Origin: Circinella umbellata
Lineage: Eukaryota > Mucoromycota > Mucoromycetes > Mucorales > Lichtheimiaceae
Length of the DNA stretch: 64,000 nucleotides
Direction: 5' to 3'
NCBI GenBank assembly: GCA_025093555.1
Contig: JAIWNF010000039.1
Span: 1-64,000, forward strand
The position numbers were made by a program, and so were the translations under genes. The notes under the pieces are model-generated. The model saw only the letters and a list, made by a program, of their open reading frames with translations, did not search any database and was not told the DNA's origin. The stretch's first letter is position 1; each line of letters opens with the position of its first letter. This document shows positions 47,641 to 64,000 of this stretch, piece by piece.

Positions 47641-50055
47641 ATTAATCGACCGAAAGTTGGCAGAGTCGTTTGTAGTGGTTTTTTTATGGATTGGTAGACC
47701 TTGGGCCAGACCCCATACTTTGTGAGGGAGGGAAGTACGTTTAAAGTTTTTTTGGTTTTTATTTTACGTGGCTATTGGACACAGCATCCTGGGAGGATAT
47801 ATTTGTCCGAGACAGATATAGAAAGAAAGGAGCGTATAAAAACCTTTCGCTCGCAAGCAGGGAAAATGTTCAGAGAAAAAAGTTAAAAGAAAACATTAAA
47901 CATAAAGAATGGAAGAATTGTAAGGGTTAGTAAATATCCAGGAAGTGTGCGATCTAAAGTAGTAGTATTATCTAATCAAAGTAATGAATCGAAGTATATT
48001 ACACAGAAAAGAAAGAAATAAAATTATATAAAGAGAAGGGGGAGGAAAAAGCTATATAGAATCGGTTTATAAAAAGCAAGTGACATAAGGCAGTAGCTGT
48101 ATCTAATGAGAAAAGGAAATAGAAAAGGAAGAAGGGAAGTAAAATAAAATAAAATAAAAAAGAAGAAAAGTAGTTATAAAAGAAGTATAAATAGTAGACT
48201 TACTCTGCTTCAGAGAGAGGAGGAAGAGTGATCCATTTATCAAAACCCGCTGACCGGGAGAGTGGTCGTAGTATTGTTGTAGGTCGCTGCTGGGGTGTAG
48301 GTATGGGAGGGAAGTACGTATCATACAGGCTTTTTCCAAATTATTTGCGCCAAGCAAAAATAAATCTGCATCAATGAGGCGTTATTCGCGCCAGTGATTT
48401 TACGTTACCAGTATAGTGTTGCTAACTTCTGCGTTTATATTTTGTATTTTACTGATATCTATTACACATCAAAGGTATTCCATTAAAAATCTATCTATAA
48501 AACAGCAAAATGCAAGTCTTGTTACAATACTTTTTTCGAGACAAGGATTAAAAAAGATAATTACTAAGGGCGCAGCATGTTAGGGTCGTTACAGTACGCT
48601 GCGCCCCGTAATTTGACTTTGATCTTTGATTCATTAAAACCCATCCTCACTTGAACAAAAGCTTTTGCCATCAAGTACGTACGTGGAGTAATTTGCCTTT
48701 GCTATAGGTTTACATTTATTTACAGAAAATGGGCCGCTACTGTTAGTTATGATTTATAAGAGTAGAAATATAATAATAAAATAGGAATTATATAAGATAT
48801 TACAAGCGTTTGAGAGACATATTTTGCTTAGTTAAATACTCGCTCATCTTGCACGCAGCATTAGTAATAGTATTGGGAGGCTGATATCGAAGATGTTCAA
48901 TATTTGGGCATTGATCAATGGTTTTGCGACGTTATTCATGAGTGAGCATTGTATTGGTAAGCAATGACAAATCCAAGTATAGGTCTTCGGTTGTGAAGAG
49001 TAGAGGGACCAAGAGAAGGTCTTATTCGTATTGAGTGAAGAGCAGCCAATGTGCCTTCTTCATCGATACCTATTGTTATCAGGAGAGATCGTGGGTTCTG
49101 CTGAAGGTTGAGCATTTGATTGTGCTAGTATCTATTCCAAGTGAAGTAGTTTTTGTTCCATAGCCATAAATTGCTACTTTTGGGCCATATGTTTTGCAGT
49201 GCTGACCGAGTGAAAAAAGAAGATCAACTATGATATTATAATATCAAAACTCATTTATATCTTTCGCTGACATCAAATAAAAGAAGAAGAAGCAAATCAT
49301 ATTCCAATACTATTTTTTATTTGAGTTTTCTCAACCAATTCTGTTTTAATTTATTTCGACACCTGAATTGCGTTTACTGATATATAATTATACCATAAAT
49401 AGCAAGGCAAACAGCAGCAAATACTATGATTCTTGGCAGAACATATAATAATAACAATAAAAAATAGTTAGCATAACCAAGAGACGATACAGCACGGTAC
49501 CATAAGAAAAGCACGTAGTATACAAACAAGGAAACATTATCGAAAGAAAATCAAAACTACGTCAGTTGCTTTAACAATTCAATGAAAGTAACACTCAAGT
49601 AGACAGAAACTTAGTGGATTGATTCGTATGAATCATATTGCATACCTTTTTGATACTGCCAAAAAAGGTAAACATAAAGCCGAGTTCAATAGCAGCGCCC
49701 GTTGTAGAAGACAAAGTATTTTTTTGGATGTTAGAAATAAAAAAAGAATTGTTGGTAGTTGGAACAGTATATACAGGAGCGAAAAAGAACAATGGGAGGA
49801 TAAAGCAAACATAATGGTTAACTTGATGTTTAAAGTAGTATGAAAAATAAGTAGAACTCGAGTAATGAAATCCGAAACTCAAAAACTAAGCAATTATGCA
49901 ATTATGCAATAACAGTAAAATGTATTTTAACTATCCTCTAAATTGCTCGAGGCAGCCCAAGATACATTATCCGTGCTAAAACCTCAACGATGTTATTCGG
50001 GCCCCACACTTCAAAATGGAAACTAGAACAAGTTACGAAACATATAGAACAGAAC
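47641..50055. other. Long stretch without a recognisable gene
   Basis: Short frames only, some G-rich (a run of G at 47565). A hairpin with GGGCGCAGC arms lies at 48568-48606. The segment may hold very old transposon sequence. I found no domain, LTR or inverted ends. Confidence 0.4.
48568..48606. repeat. GC-rich hairpin, 9-bp perfect stem
   Basis: GGGCGCAGC (48568-48576) pairs perfectly with GCTGCGCCC (48598-48606) across a 21-base loop. It stands out as a GC island in AT-rich DNA. The function is unknown. Confidence 0.5.
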
Positions 50056-50059
50056 AGTT

Positions 50060-50520
50060 ACGTTGACATCGGCTCGGTTCGTTCAATATATCCCTTTATA
50101 TTTCCATTCATGACGACTCGCGCCCATATCTCTGGTTGAACTGGAAAGGCAAAACGTACTAGTTTTGCACAGCACCGTTTGGCATGTATTTGGTCCCTTG
50201 GTTATTCACAAGCTCACTAAACCAATCTTGGAATGGGCACAATCTAAACAAATTCGAATCAGTGCGTATCTTGACGATTGAATGATCGTCGCCGATTCGA
50301 TAGCTCAAGCTACACGATATACCCAATGGTGGTCTAGAAACTCGATTCATTAGGTTGAATCATCAATTACTCCAAGTCGATTCTGACACCTCTACAATCA
50401 CTGTAACGCCTAGACTTCTGATTTGATACCACCAAAATGACAGCCCAGTTACAAGAGGAAAAACTACGAGACTCAGGTCGCAGCATCCAACAAATTCTTG
50501 GTCCAATCATCACAGCCTTA
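50060..50520 (+). pseudogene. DIRS-like reverse transcriptase fragment
   Basis: The plus strand reads PYLWLNWKGKTY in one frame, then LVIHKLTKPILEWAQSKQI and RISAYLDD followed by TGA and MIVADSIAQATRY. These are the RT finger and palm motifs of DIRS elements, with YLDD as the catalytic motif. A one-base shift and several stops show decay. RNase H and recombinase are absent. Confidence 0.6.
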
Positions 50521-50926
50521 CCATGCGAATTCAATCAGATTTCTTTTTCTTTCTTCCCCTTATATAATTCTATCTCTGTCTTTCCTCTATAATATGCATC
50601 GATTCATTACTTTGATTAGATGACACCACTACTTTAATCCCATACTTTCTGAATATTTACAAACCCTTACAAATCCTCGATTCTTATGTTTAATGTTTTC
50701 CTTTCACTTTTTTCTCGTAACATTTTCCTTGGTTATGAGCCCAGGGTTTTCAAACGTTTCTTTCTTTCTATATCTGTCTCAAAACAAATAGGTGGATCAA
50801 GGACGCTGTGTTCAATAGAAACGTAAAATGAAAAACCAAAATTTTTAAATGTAAATATTATTTATATAAAAGGAAGGTTTGTGTTTTTCTTTAAAAAAAA
50901 AGGGGGTATTGTTTATTAATTGCTAT
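50521..50926. other. Non-coding, downstream of the coiled-coil gene
   Basis: T/C-rich sequence with no gene. The A-rich tract and AAAATTT motifs near 50830-50920 probably hold the polyadenylation signal of the minus-strand gene that ends at 50927. Confidence 0.4.
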
Positions 50927-51219
50927 CTATCGCTTGATTTCAATTTTATGTTGTTCATCGAATCGCGTCGCTAAGCGTTGAAAGAATCGTGTCGAAATAC
51001 TTGGCATATCACCTGTGCCTCTTGAAGCCGCAAAAGTTGTACCTCGAGTTATAAAGCTCGTGGGTCCTACACTATTATCTGATCCAAATCCATTGAAGCC
51101 AGTTAAAAAGCTTGCTGGCCTTAATTGTGTCTGTGGTAATGGAGTAGTTGTGTTTGTTGTTGTTGATGAAGAAGAGGATGATGCAGCTGGAGCCGTCGTT
51201 GACGATTCTTGCTGTTGTG

Positions 51220-51250
<31 letters not shown>

Positions 51251-53230
51251 AGATTGATTATTAGGATGATTATCTTCATATTGATGTAATTGATGTTGTG
51301 ATAGTGAAAATGATGCTGGTGGTGGTGGTTGGAGGAATTGATGACTTTGTTTTGTTGTTGTTGTAGTAGTAGATGAAGAAGTAGTTGAACTACTTGTACT
51401 AACACTCATTAATCCATCCGAAGATCGTTCTGATAATAAATATTTAAGACCTTCTTGGGTCTTTTTCTTATCAGAACTAATAGATTCATGAGTAACAATC
51501 CGGTGGCGGATTTCATTCTTTAAATTAAGATTTCGTTCGATTTCCTTTTGCATTTCTTGCCGAAATTCAACTGAAAAAGCAGAGCCCTTTGTAATCTCGG
51601 TTTCTTTACCACCATCCCAATAAGATGATACAGATGCTTCGCCATTACTCAGAGTATCGTCATCGGAAAGTCGAGGCTCACTCAAACCATGAATAGTATC
51701 TTGTGCTTGTTCTAGTAATGAAGCATATTTTTTGGCTTGACCCACCATATCTGCTAATCGTTCTTCCGATTCTACTTGTTGTGCTTCTAAATCTGCTATC
51801 CTTGCACGTAACTGATCATTTTCTGTAACAACCTATAATATCGATGAACAGATTTATTAATTATATATTATTCGCTCTATTTATTTATTTATTTTATTCT
51901 TGTATAGATATGTGTGTTGCCCCCCTGCTCCCAGTTTTATGATATATCATATATATATATATATACGTACTCTTGTTAAATCAGTTTGAATATTCCGTAC
52001 AAGATGAGAGGTATTCGAACTTGATTGTTTTTGTGAAGTTAAAGCTCTTTCCAACAAGGCTTGTAAATTAACGTTCATTTCTCGAGTAGTAGATAGTTTA
52101 TGTTCAACTTCGGCTATATGTATAAAAATAGTATGTACGTTTAAATCATTTTATTTTAGTAACTTCTCTTTGAAATTTTCAAAAGAACAGAAAAAAAAAA
52201 TAAAAAAGAGTGCCGAACCTAATCGTTTTGCATACATGCCAACCCTTGCACGTGAATCGACCTGTATAGGTAATAATAAATAAATAAATAAATAACAGTG
52301 TATGTAAAAAAAAAGAATATGATACGTTTTTTTTTTTGTCTGGATCGGGTGAGAGAGAGAGGGGGGTTGATAATTATTGCATATATACCATTTCTGAAGC
52401 CATATCATTAAGTTGACATGATAATCCATCCATTTCTTTTCTAAACTTTGTTAATTCTTGACGTGCTTGTTCTAATTCCTGTGTTAAATATATCTTTTCG
52501 TCATCAGGATCCATTATGTCATGGTTGTGGTTATGATGGTCGTGGTTGTTGTGATGGTGAGAAGTATTATTACTATTATTATGGTTGTTGTGATGGTAGG
52601 CATAGTTATCGTCAGGGGGTGGAGAAGATGTCGAATCGCGTGTTAAATTATTATGGTTGGAGGATGCATGATATGTTCGTGTAAATTCTTGTCGTAATAA
52701 ATCATTTTCTTGTTCTAAATGTGCTAACTAGTGAATGTTTTAATAAATCAGTTTCATAAATTGAGAAAAAAAAATATTTTTTTTTCGTAATTTTTATTTA
52801 CCTTTATTTTTATGGCCTCATTAGTTTCTGAAATGACAAGACCTAATCGAGCTGCAACATCTAAATCATTTGCTATGCTCGTTCGTTCTCGTTCTTTTTC
52901 TATAAGTAATCGTCTTAATGTTGTAATATCTTCTACAGAGTTAACTTGTTTGACAAATGAGGGCTTGTCTTGTTTACATAAAATAGGTTTTGTTATTGTT
53001 TTTTTTTTAATAATAAAAAAAAATAAAGGTGGTAAAAAAAGACAACACAAAGGAAAACAAGAAAATATTGTGAGTTATTTTATTTTTAATAAAAAAAGTA
53101 TTTGATGTTATGTTTAATTTGATATATTTTTTGTTTTTTTGTTTTTTTTTTTCTTACCTTCTGGCATAGTCCCGAGACGAGCAAGACAAGGCTCAAGTTG
53201 CTGGTGCTGTGTTGTTGTGGAGTAGGTCAT
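50927..53230 (-). CDS. Coiled-coil protein with a HAP1_N/CC1-box-like AAxxG motif
   Basis: Six exons (53230-53158, 52968-52802, 52727-52389, 52261-52219, 52113-51971, 51832-50927) join in frame to 556 aa. Residues 40-75 read LRRLLIEKERERTS then NDLDVAARLGLVISETN. The AARLG motif at residues 63-67, inside a heptad coil after acidic and basic residues, matches the CC1 box (AAxxG) by which BICD, TRAK/Milton, HAP1 and Spindly bind the dynein light intermediate chain. A His/Asn-rich insert follows (exon 3), then more coiled coil (exons 3-6). The C-terminal half is low complexity: Ser/Thr, a polyGln run (51250-51225), Pro. A cargo-adaptor role is inference; the coil itself is clear. Start: first ATG of the open frame before the GTAAG donor. 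Confidence 0.65.
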
Positions 53231-55021
53231 ACCAGGTTAATCCTGCATTGAAACACAAAAAAGATAAAAAAAAAAAAAAAATGTTGGCAGGAATAAAATC
53301 AATCACGTTAGCGTTTCTTATTCTTTTTTTGTTCATAATACACACCAAACTAACCAAACTATTTTTTTCTTGTCCTACCTTACCCTCCAAATAAAATAAT
53401 TATAATAAAAAAGCAGGAAAAGTTAAAATTTATACATGTAAAATAAAAAATAATTATTTATTTCTTTTTTGTCCTTTTATGTGGCAAGTTTTTTTTTTCC
53501 CTCTTATTATAAGGTTTTATATAAATTAGAGAGAGAGAGAGAGAGAGAAAAGAGAGAAAAGAAGAAGGAAGAAAAAAAAAGACTCCTTTTTTTTATTATT
53601 AACATCACTATAATAATAATAATGTACATGGTTTTCCCCTAATACATATGGTTGGGCGCACCTTGCTTTTTCCAATTTGGTGTGACACCAATTTCCATTC
53701 GGTGATCAATACAGTTTTCTTTTATATAATCATTTCAAATTTTTATAAGGTTTTCTTCAACTAATCCCTAAGACTCCTTTGGTGTGATGAATATAAAGTT
53801 TTCGTTGATCACCAAAAGACTTCACAATCTTTTAGCGCGGAAAACAATCTGAAATAAATGGTCAGGAGCATTTATACAAGTTATTTAAAAGCATGATACC
53901 AGTAATACACAATTGAGAAAGATGAGAAAAGTAACTAATGAGAATCCATCATTAAAGTTTTCTATTGATCAATTTGACATCTATTATCCATTAGGTTATC
54001 CAATAATTTTTGGGGCCTGGAAGAATATAACAAAATCGCATGGCAAAAGAAAAAAATCATTATAGTATATAAATGGTGTTATTTTTATTTAATGACTGGA
54101 AAACTAATTTGGGTAGTAATATGCAGAGATTTGAACCGTATGATTTTTTTTTCTATCGTACAACTAAATTCAGGATCCCAAGAAACTGATGGATGTTTAG
54201 ATCCCAGGGTAGAGCTTAACTATGTTATTATGTCGCTCAGTCAATCGATTCGACTTTATTAAGAAAAATGATCGTATCAAAACTGATTAGTATTCCACAC
54301 GCGCTATCAAATATACCGTATGTTTCGCACGATTACTGCAATTTATGCATTAGTGTGTAGAGAATCTACAACCCGTTACCATGGAAGCTACCAAGAACAC
54401 AGTAGTATCGTGAGGGGTCACTCTTACATTAGACAAATTTATAACCATCTTCAAAAACCTATTAACATTATTTATACTCAGGTACAATAAGCCTATATCT
54501 CATATCTCTTTTTGAGTCGATTAACTGAATGTACTCTTTTTAATCTCGGTCTTGATGATTTTTCATAATAATAGATGATTTTTATCCATCTCGTACATAA
54601 AACAAAGAATTAAAAAGAAAAAAAATGAAGTGATGTACTCGCCCTGTAATATATTAAGAAGATTCTCAGTACATCGTACAAATATAATTATATGTTGTCA
54701 ACAGTGATCTACTACAAATTATATTGAACATAGCATAGTGAGAAGCAAACTAAGCAAGGTTTCCTGCCTTCTTAAAAAACGCCAGATGTGAAATCATAAT
54801 CTGGTAACTGAGTTATATTTTTCAAGGAGATTTTATAAGGTGTCATTTAAGAATATTCCCAAGCTATTACTACTTTTTCTCTTTTTCTGCCCCACAAAAA
54901 AGAAAAAAATAATCTTAACTCTCTTTCCTTGGCCCCCTATATTCTTATTCCGTTTTTTTTTTATTCGAGGCATATATATATATATATAAACGCGATATAA
55001 AAATAAAAGTAGAGTTGTAAA
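53231..55021. other. Intergenic region between divergent genes
   Basis: Upstream DNA of the coiled-coil gene (-) and of the membrane protein gene (+). It includes a (GA)n run at 53527-53547 and TATATATATATAT at 54972-54986, about 40 bp before the start at 55022. Nothing coding is supported. Confidence 0.4.
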
Positions 55022-57364
55022 ATGCAATGGCGCCCCATTGTCATGCTCTTAGTGGGCTTGACCGTTGTATTCCTAGTTAGCCTAATATCCGATCCACCTT
55101 ATCCACGACCTGTACAATTGACATCCGACGATCGTAATTCTTATAATACAAAAAATGTTGCTAATAAAGTCATCCTTACCGTGGCAGGTGGGTTTTTATA
55201 TCAAACGGCAATTTGGTTTGAAACGGCCAATACATTAAAGCATGGCATTGGTCCTATGAAAACAGGGGCTATAGGTAAAGTCATATATATATACATACAT
55301 ACAATCATATATGCCATTAGGAACAAAATAATATTAACACAATATAAATAGGTGTCATTGAACAACGAAGAAAACCGATAGATACATTATATAATAATCA
55401 AACAACACTATTAGAAAATGGTATATAAAGATATCCCCGGGTTTATATTATTTCGAGGGAACAAGTATAAACATATTTATATATATATGTGTGTGTATAT
55501 ATATATTTTATTATAATACTAATATGTATATTTATAGAATGGACTCAACTGTTTCATCATGAACTTCAGGGTCCTATTTCTAAAGTTTCTCATGCGCCAC
55601 CTCCACAAAACGATATGCAATTTGCTATCATGTATCACAAATTGAATAATGAAGATCCTCAGCATATCATTCGTGTATATTATTTATCCCCCGGAGCGAA
55701 TATAATGCAGTATAAAGATCTAATAATGCCAGGCACCACTTGGATCAAAACATTTACTTTAGAAAAAGATTCCATATTATACTCAAGGTATTCTTTTTTT
55801 CTTTAAAATTTTTTGTTTATGATTGGAAATAATGGAGATAGAAGATGAAGGGGGAATGAAAGCTAATTAGTTATTTCATATTTATATAGAGATCCAGATT
55901 GGTATAGATTTCGGATAGCTCACTTACCTTTAGATTTGACATCCGCACCTCATTCTGTATCATTATCAGTTGATAATATACAAAATGGTCCACGTATACA
56001 AAGTAAGTCATTATAGAGAGAAAAAAAAGGAGCGAGAGGTTTAGTATATATATATATGGATCTAACAATATTAAGAGTATCATCAGCCCAAGAACATCGA
56101 ACTTCACGACATAATGTTAGCTAAGCTGTATTCTCCAGCGTAAGTTACTATACATGTGGTGATGTAAAATATAGTCAATGTATCCTATATCGTATATATT
56201 GTTTAAGCGAGATTAGATCATTTCTATTAACATACATGTATATAGGGACGACACGTATCGAGTTCTTTCGTTTGATGTCCATAAAACACGTTACAAATAC
56301 TACTTTAATATCACTATTGTCGATAGCACTCACTTATCGTCCGATCCAAATAATAATACTGATGATGATGATGATCAATCCATTATTACTTGGATCCAAC
56401 AAGATCATGAAAATTTCCCATATGATGTCTATACAGGAGATTCGTTACAATATATGGCCTTTGTTGATGGTACTTCCCATTTACACCAAGATCGAGTCGA
56501 AGTTAAAATGCCATCCATGTCATCCGCTACTTTTACTCGTTCAGCTGATAGTAAAACCATGGTTGCTGGATACATTCGGCACAAATTCTTGACATGGGAT
56601 TTCACTAATCGAGCCAACTTATTACAACACAATACGGATGAAGCTCAATATCTTTATCGAGTGGATCCAAGAGATCGTTCGTCTCCTATACTTCCAGAAT
56701 ACTATTTTTGGGGGGATGATAAATTGGAATTGTTTTCGGAATATGCATTGGATGATACGATTACTGGAATGCAAGTCAATGAAGCAGGAACTATTTTGGC
56801 TATCTGGACGGAAACAAATTTAGTTTATATATATCGACGGGATCATAATCCTCATAATCGTTTGAATCGACTTGACTGGTCACTAAGGATGGTGGTGAAT
56901 GATTTGGAACATTCGGTAAGTTCTTTTTTTTTTCATTGGTAAAAAGAATGTGGAGATGGCGAAGGAGGAAGGAAATGAGGATTTACTTTTACTTTTTTTT
57001 ATCTAATCCATTTCATATATGCAAAAATAAAAAATGTGTATATATTAGCGCGTGGGAGCAGTTACATTTTGGGAAAAAGCACAAAAGAACTATATGGGTA
57101 AATATGCATACATATATTTAAGTGGCAACATCAATGTCAGCAATAATGGGGATGACGTTGAAAGGAAGGAAGGAAAAGAAGGAGAAAAAAAAATATTAAA
57201 ATATATTTACAGTGATAGGATTACGAAATCAACAAATTCGATCTTATTTAATCGACGAATCAGAAGAGCCACAAAAGCAGGACTTTTCACAATTTTTATT
57301 AGAACGTTGGAGTATGTTAACTGTCATGTCGATAGTAATAGGGGTATTCGTATTTAATGAATGA
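55022..57364 (+). CDS. Unrecognised protein with a membrane segment at each end
   Basis: Eight exons (55022-55274, 55352-55420, 55538-55787, 55890-56002, 56076-56139, 56246-56915, 57049-57097, 57213-57364) join in frame to 539 aa, all with GT..AG junctions. The N terminus has a hydrophobic signal anchor (VMLLVGLTVVFLVSLI); the C terminus has a second membrane segment (LTVMSIVIGVFVF) and ends one residue pair later. The region between is rich in beta-type repeats with Trp, Asp and Tyr: GTTWIKTFTLEKDS, RDPDWYRFRIAHLPLD, TVADSKTMVAG-like stretches, and TGMQVNEAGTILAIWTETNLVYIYRR. The last phrase resembles a WD/beta-propeller blade. I do not recognise the family. It would sit in the ER or another endomembrane with most of the chain on one side (inference). 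Confidence 0.75.
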
Positions 57365-57773
57365 CACAGACCATCCCATTAATTATTAATAATTTTTAAT
57401 TATATTTATAAAAAAAATAAGCGTATATAATCACTATCACTTATAATAATTAAGTATATAAATATATGATATTTTCATCCGTTGCAAATATAAAGAAAAA
57501 AAAAAGAATTGATACAATAATAAATAGATATGCATTTGATTGTGAAAAAGAGCAAGGGTAAGGGGGGGGGATATTATGAACAGGAATAACGCTATAAAAA
57601 TGGTTTGTTGTTATGATATATATAATATATGTATATAAAGAAGAAGAAGAGGGAGGAGTATTCTTTTTTGTGGTATGTGTTGTTTGGTGAGGATAAGAAA
57701 TAAATATAAATACCTATAAATGTATGTATACACAAAAAAAAAATAGAAGAAAGGAATAGATTGAAGAGACTTT
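57365..57773. other. Convergent 3' region
   Basis: AT-rich spacer between the ends of two converging genes. It contains poly(A)/poly(T) tracts and a G run (57560-57570). No gene is present. Confidence 0.4.
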
Positions 57774-58632
57774 TTAAGTACGTACAGAGGAGTTGGTGTT
57801 TAATAATGGAGTAGTTTCTTCTCGATGATATTGCATTTCTTCAGCAGAAGTTGAAGGGGTATTATTGGATTTTGTATTATCACGATTTGAAGAAGACCGT
57901 CTTGCACCGAGAATGATGAAAAAAGAGGCGCATAATAAAATAAACGAGAAGATGGTGATGATAAGATAGTTCAGCCACAAGATAAATGTAGAAATCATAG
58001 CAGATCGATGAATTGATTCTGGCAACTCGTCCTTATAAAAGAAAAATAAATGTGTACCTGGTTTTTTTATTAAGTGTAAAGAATTAGTTTTTCTCTTTTT
58101 GTTTTGATTTTTTTTTTGTTTATATTATATATATATATACTTTTTTAAAAAAAAAAAACTTACCAAACAGAGCCCAACCAATTTGTCCTACAAAGATGAG
58201 ACAACCGATACGACTTAACCAAACACTAGACCTCCGCTTTGTTGTTGTTATGGGATAAGCTTCAATATTTTGTTCTTGTTCTTCTTCTATTCCTTGTTCA
58301 GAATGAGATACCATCTGTACATTGTCGGAAGAAGAAGGTTGTTGACGGAGACATGTTGCAATGACCATAATGATCGTGATCAGGGACGACAAGATTGACC
58401 CCGTCAAGAAAACAGAATATATGGTACCGTCCGGTGAAAGAGTCCACCAGTCACTTGTGTTTTGTAGTTCGTATCTTAGCAACTCTGTCAGTGCATTTGT
58501 TGCGATAAATAAATTATACAGGTTTACTGGTAATAATGATATAAGCGATACGACGAGCCCTACGATACCCAGAAACCCCAACGATAAACCCATCGTCTTT
58601 GAAATAAAACCATGTTGTTTACTATTGGCCAT
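57774..58632 (-). CDS. Four-TM membrane protein, unknown family
   Basis: Exons 58632-58164 and 58018-57774 give 237 aa. The second exon is joined at the CCAG acceptor, the only one that keeps the frame. Four hydrophobic helices are visible: LGFLGIVGLVVSLISLLPV, FLTGSILSSLITIIMVIA, IGCLIFVGQIGWALF and ILWLNYLIITIFSFILL. The loop after helix 1 contains WWTLSPDG. Loop 2-3 is acidic and polar (EQGIEEEQEQN) and the C-terminal tail is Ser/Thr/Asn-rich, both probably cytosolic. The layout recalls small fungal plasma-membrane proteins of the SUR7/PalI kind, but I see no defining motif. It is transcribed in the same direction as MSH2, 287 bp downstream of it. Confidence 0.75.
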
Positions 58633-58919
58633 TTATAATAATAGTAAAAAATAAAATAAAATATAAAAATGGTGTTGCTATTATGAAGAAGAAGACTTCT
58701 ACAAAAAGAAATACAAATAAAAAAAAAGATGAAGAAAGAAAGAAAGGAGAAAAAAAAAAGCTCGTCTCTTTTTTTTTATATCTATTTTTTTTTTTTTTTT
58801 TTTTGCATACAAGTGGACAACCACCACACAAAAGTCCCAGCAAAGGTGAATGAAAAAAAAAAAAGCAATCTTTTATTTTTTTTTGCTGCAAAAAAAAAAG
58901 GGTGGTAACTAAGCTACAT

Positions 58920-63827
<4,908 letters not shown>

Positions 63828-63865
63828 TATTAATGAAAAAAGAAAAACTGTCAAAGCGTAAGGAA

Positions 63866-63931
63866 TCGCGTCCTGAAAAAAAGTAAAAAGTAAAAAGAAC
63901 GCGTTAATTTCTTTATTTTTTTCGGACGCGA
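63866..63931 (-). promoter_or_regulatory. Cluster of MluI cell-cycle-box cores upstream of MSH2
   Basis: Three cores lie 39-104 bp upstream of the MSH2 start: TCGCGT at 63866-63871 (complement ACGCGA), the full palindrome ACGCGT at 63899-63904, and ACGCGA at 63926-63931. In yeasts MCB sites bind MBF (Mbp1-Swi6) and switch on DNA replication and repair genes at G1/S. Three cores within 66 bp of otherwise AT-rich DNA are unlikely by chance. Use by this organism's MBF is inference. Confidence 0.65.
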
Positions 63932-64000
63932 AACATGCTTTTTTTTTGCGCCCTGAAGTATTTCTCTCGCTCCTCGTGATATGCTTGGTTTCTCTGAAAT

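Noticed and set aside
49595..49882. Small hydrophobic frames at 49.6-49.9 kb
   Set aside because: No domain, no splice context and composition as in surrounding AT-rich DNA.
51015..51251. Plus-strand frame ending in a Cys run
   Set aside because: It is the antisense of the polyglutamine tract of the minus-strand coiled-coil gene.
53860..54560. Possible recombinase remnant in the intergenic region
   Set aside because: Fragments such as VTLTLDKFITIFKN could not be linked to any motif and stops are frequent.

Overview
The window looks like a nuclear segment of an early-diverging fungus, most likely Mucoromycota (inference). The DNA is AT-rich, genes carry many introns of roughly 60-130 bp with GT..AG borders, and conserved eukaryotic genes (class I histone deacetylase, MSH2, a mut-7/EXD3-type exonuclease) sit beside a dense, varied transposon load. 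I see no rRNA, tRNA or CRISPR array.

Positions 1-39,490 are a transposon graveyard. In order they hold: a LINE reverse transcriptase cut by the window edge; an unknown pseudogene split by an apparently intact 4.27-kb hAT element (8-bp target duplication, spliced 710-aa transposase); two diverged copies, in opposite orientation, of a gene with an SSB-like OB fold, one of them broken by a hAT MITE; AT-rich palindromes; and a large inverted-repeat element with Plavaka/CACTA-like remains. One arm of that element is interrupted by a Tc1/mariner-like DDE element (TA duplication), which is itself interrupted by a Ty3/gypsy element (5-bp duplication). After this nest come MULE, PIF/Harbinger (with a solo LTR inside), DUF6729-like and DIRS remnants, then a CAGT-ended MITE with TA duplication.

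Positions 40,461-63,827 are mostly host genes. They are a Hos2/HDAC3-type deacetylase (+), facing tail-to-tail a mut-7/EXD3-like 3'-5' exonuclease (-); a coiled-coil protein with an AAxxG motif like that of dynein adaptors (-); an unrecognised protein with a membrane segment at each end (+); a four-TM protein (-); and MSH2 (-), whose upstream region carries three MluI-cell-cycle-box cores. Between 45.2 and 50.9 kb lie only decayed LINE and DIRS fragments.

The main readable stories are the order of insertions (nested elements with intact target duplications), a cytosine-deamination-like pattern of nonsense codons in the dead elements, and the twin SSB-like genes, which may mark an undescribed mobile element. 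Coding coordinates of spliced genes were worked out by hand from reading frame and splice consensus; they should be treated as models.
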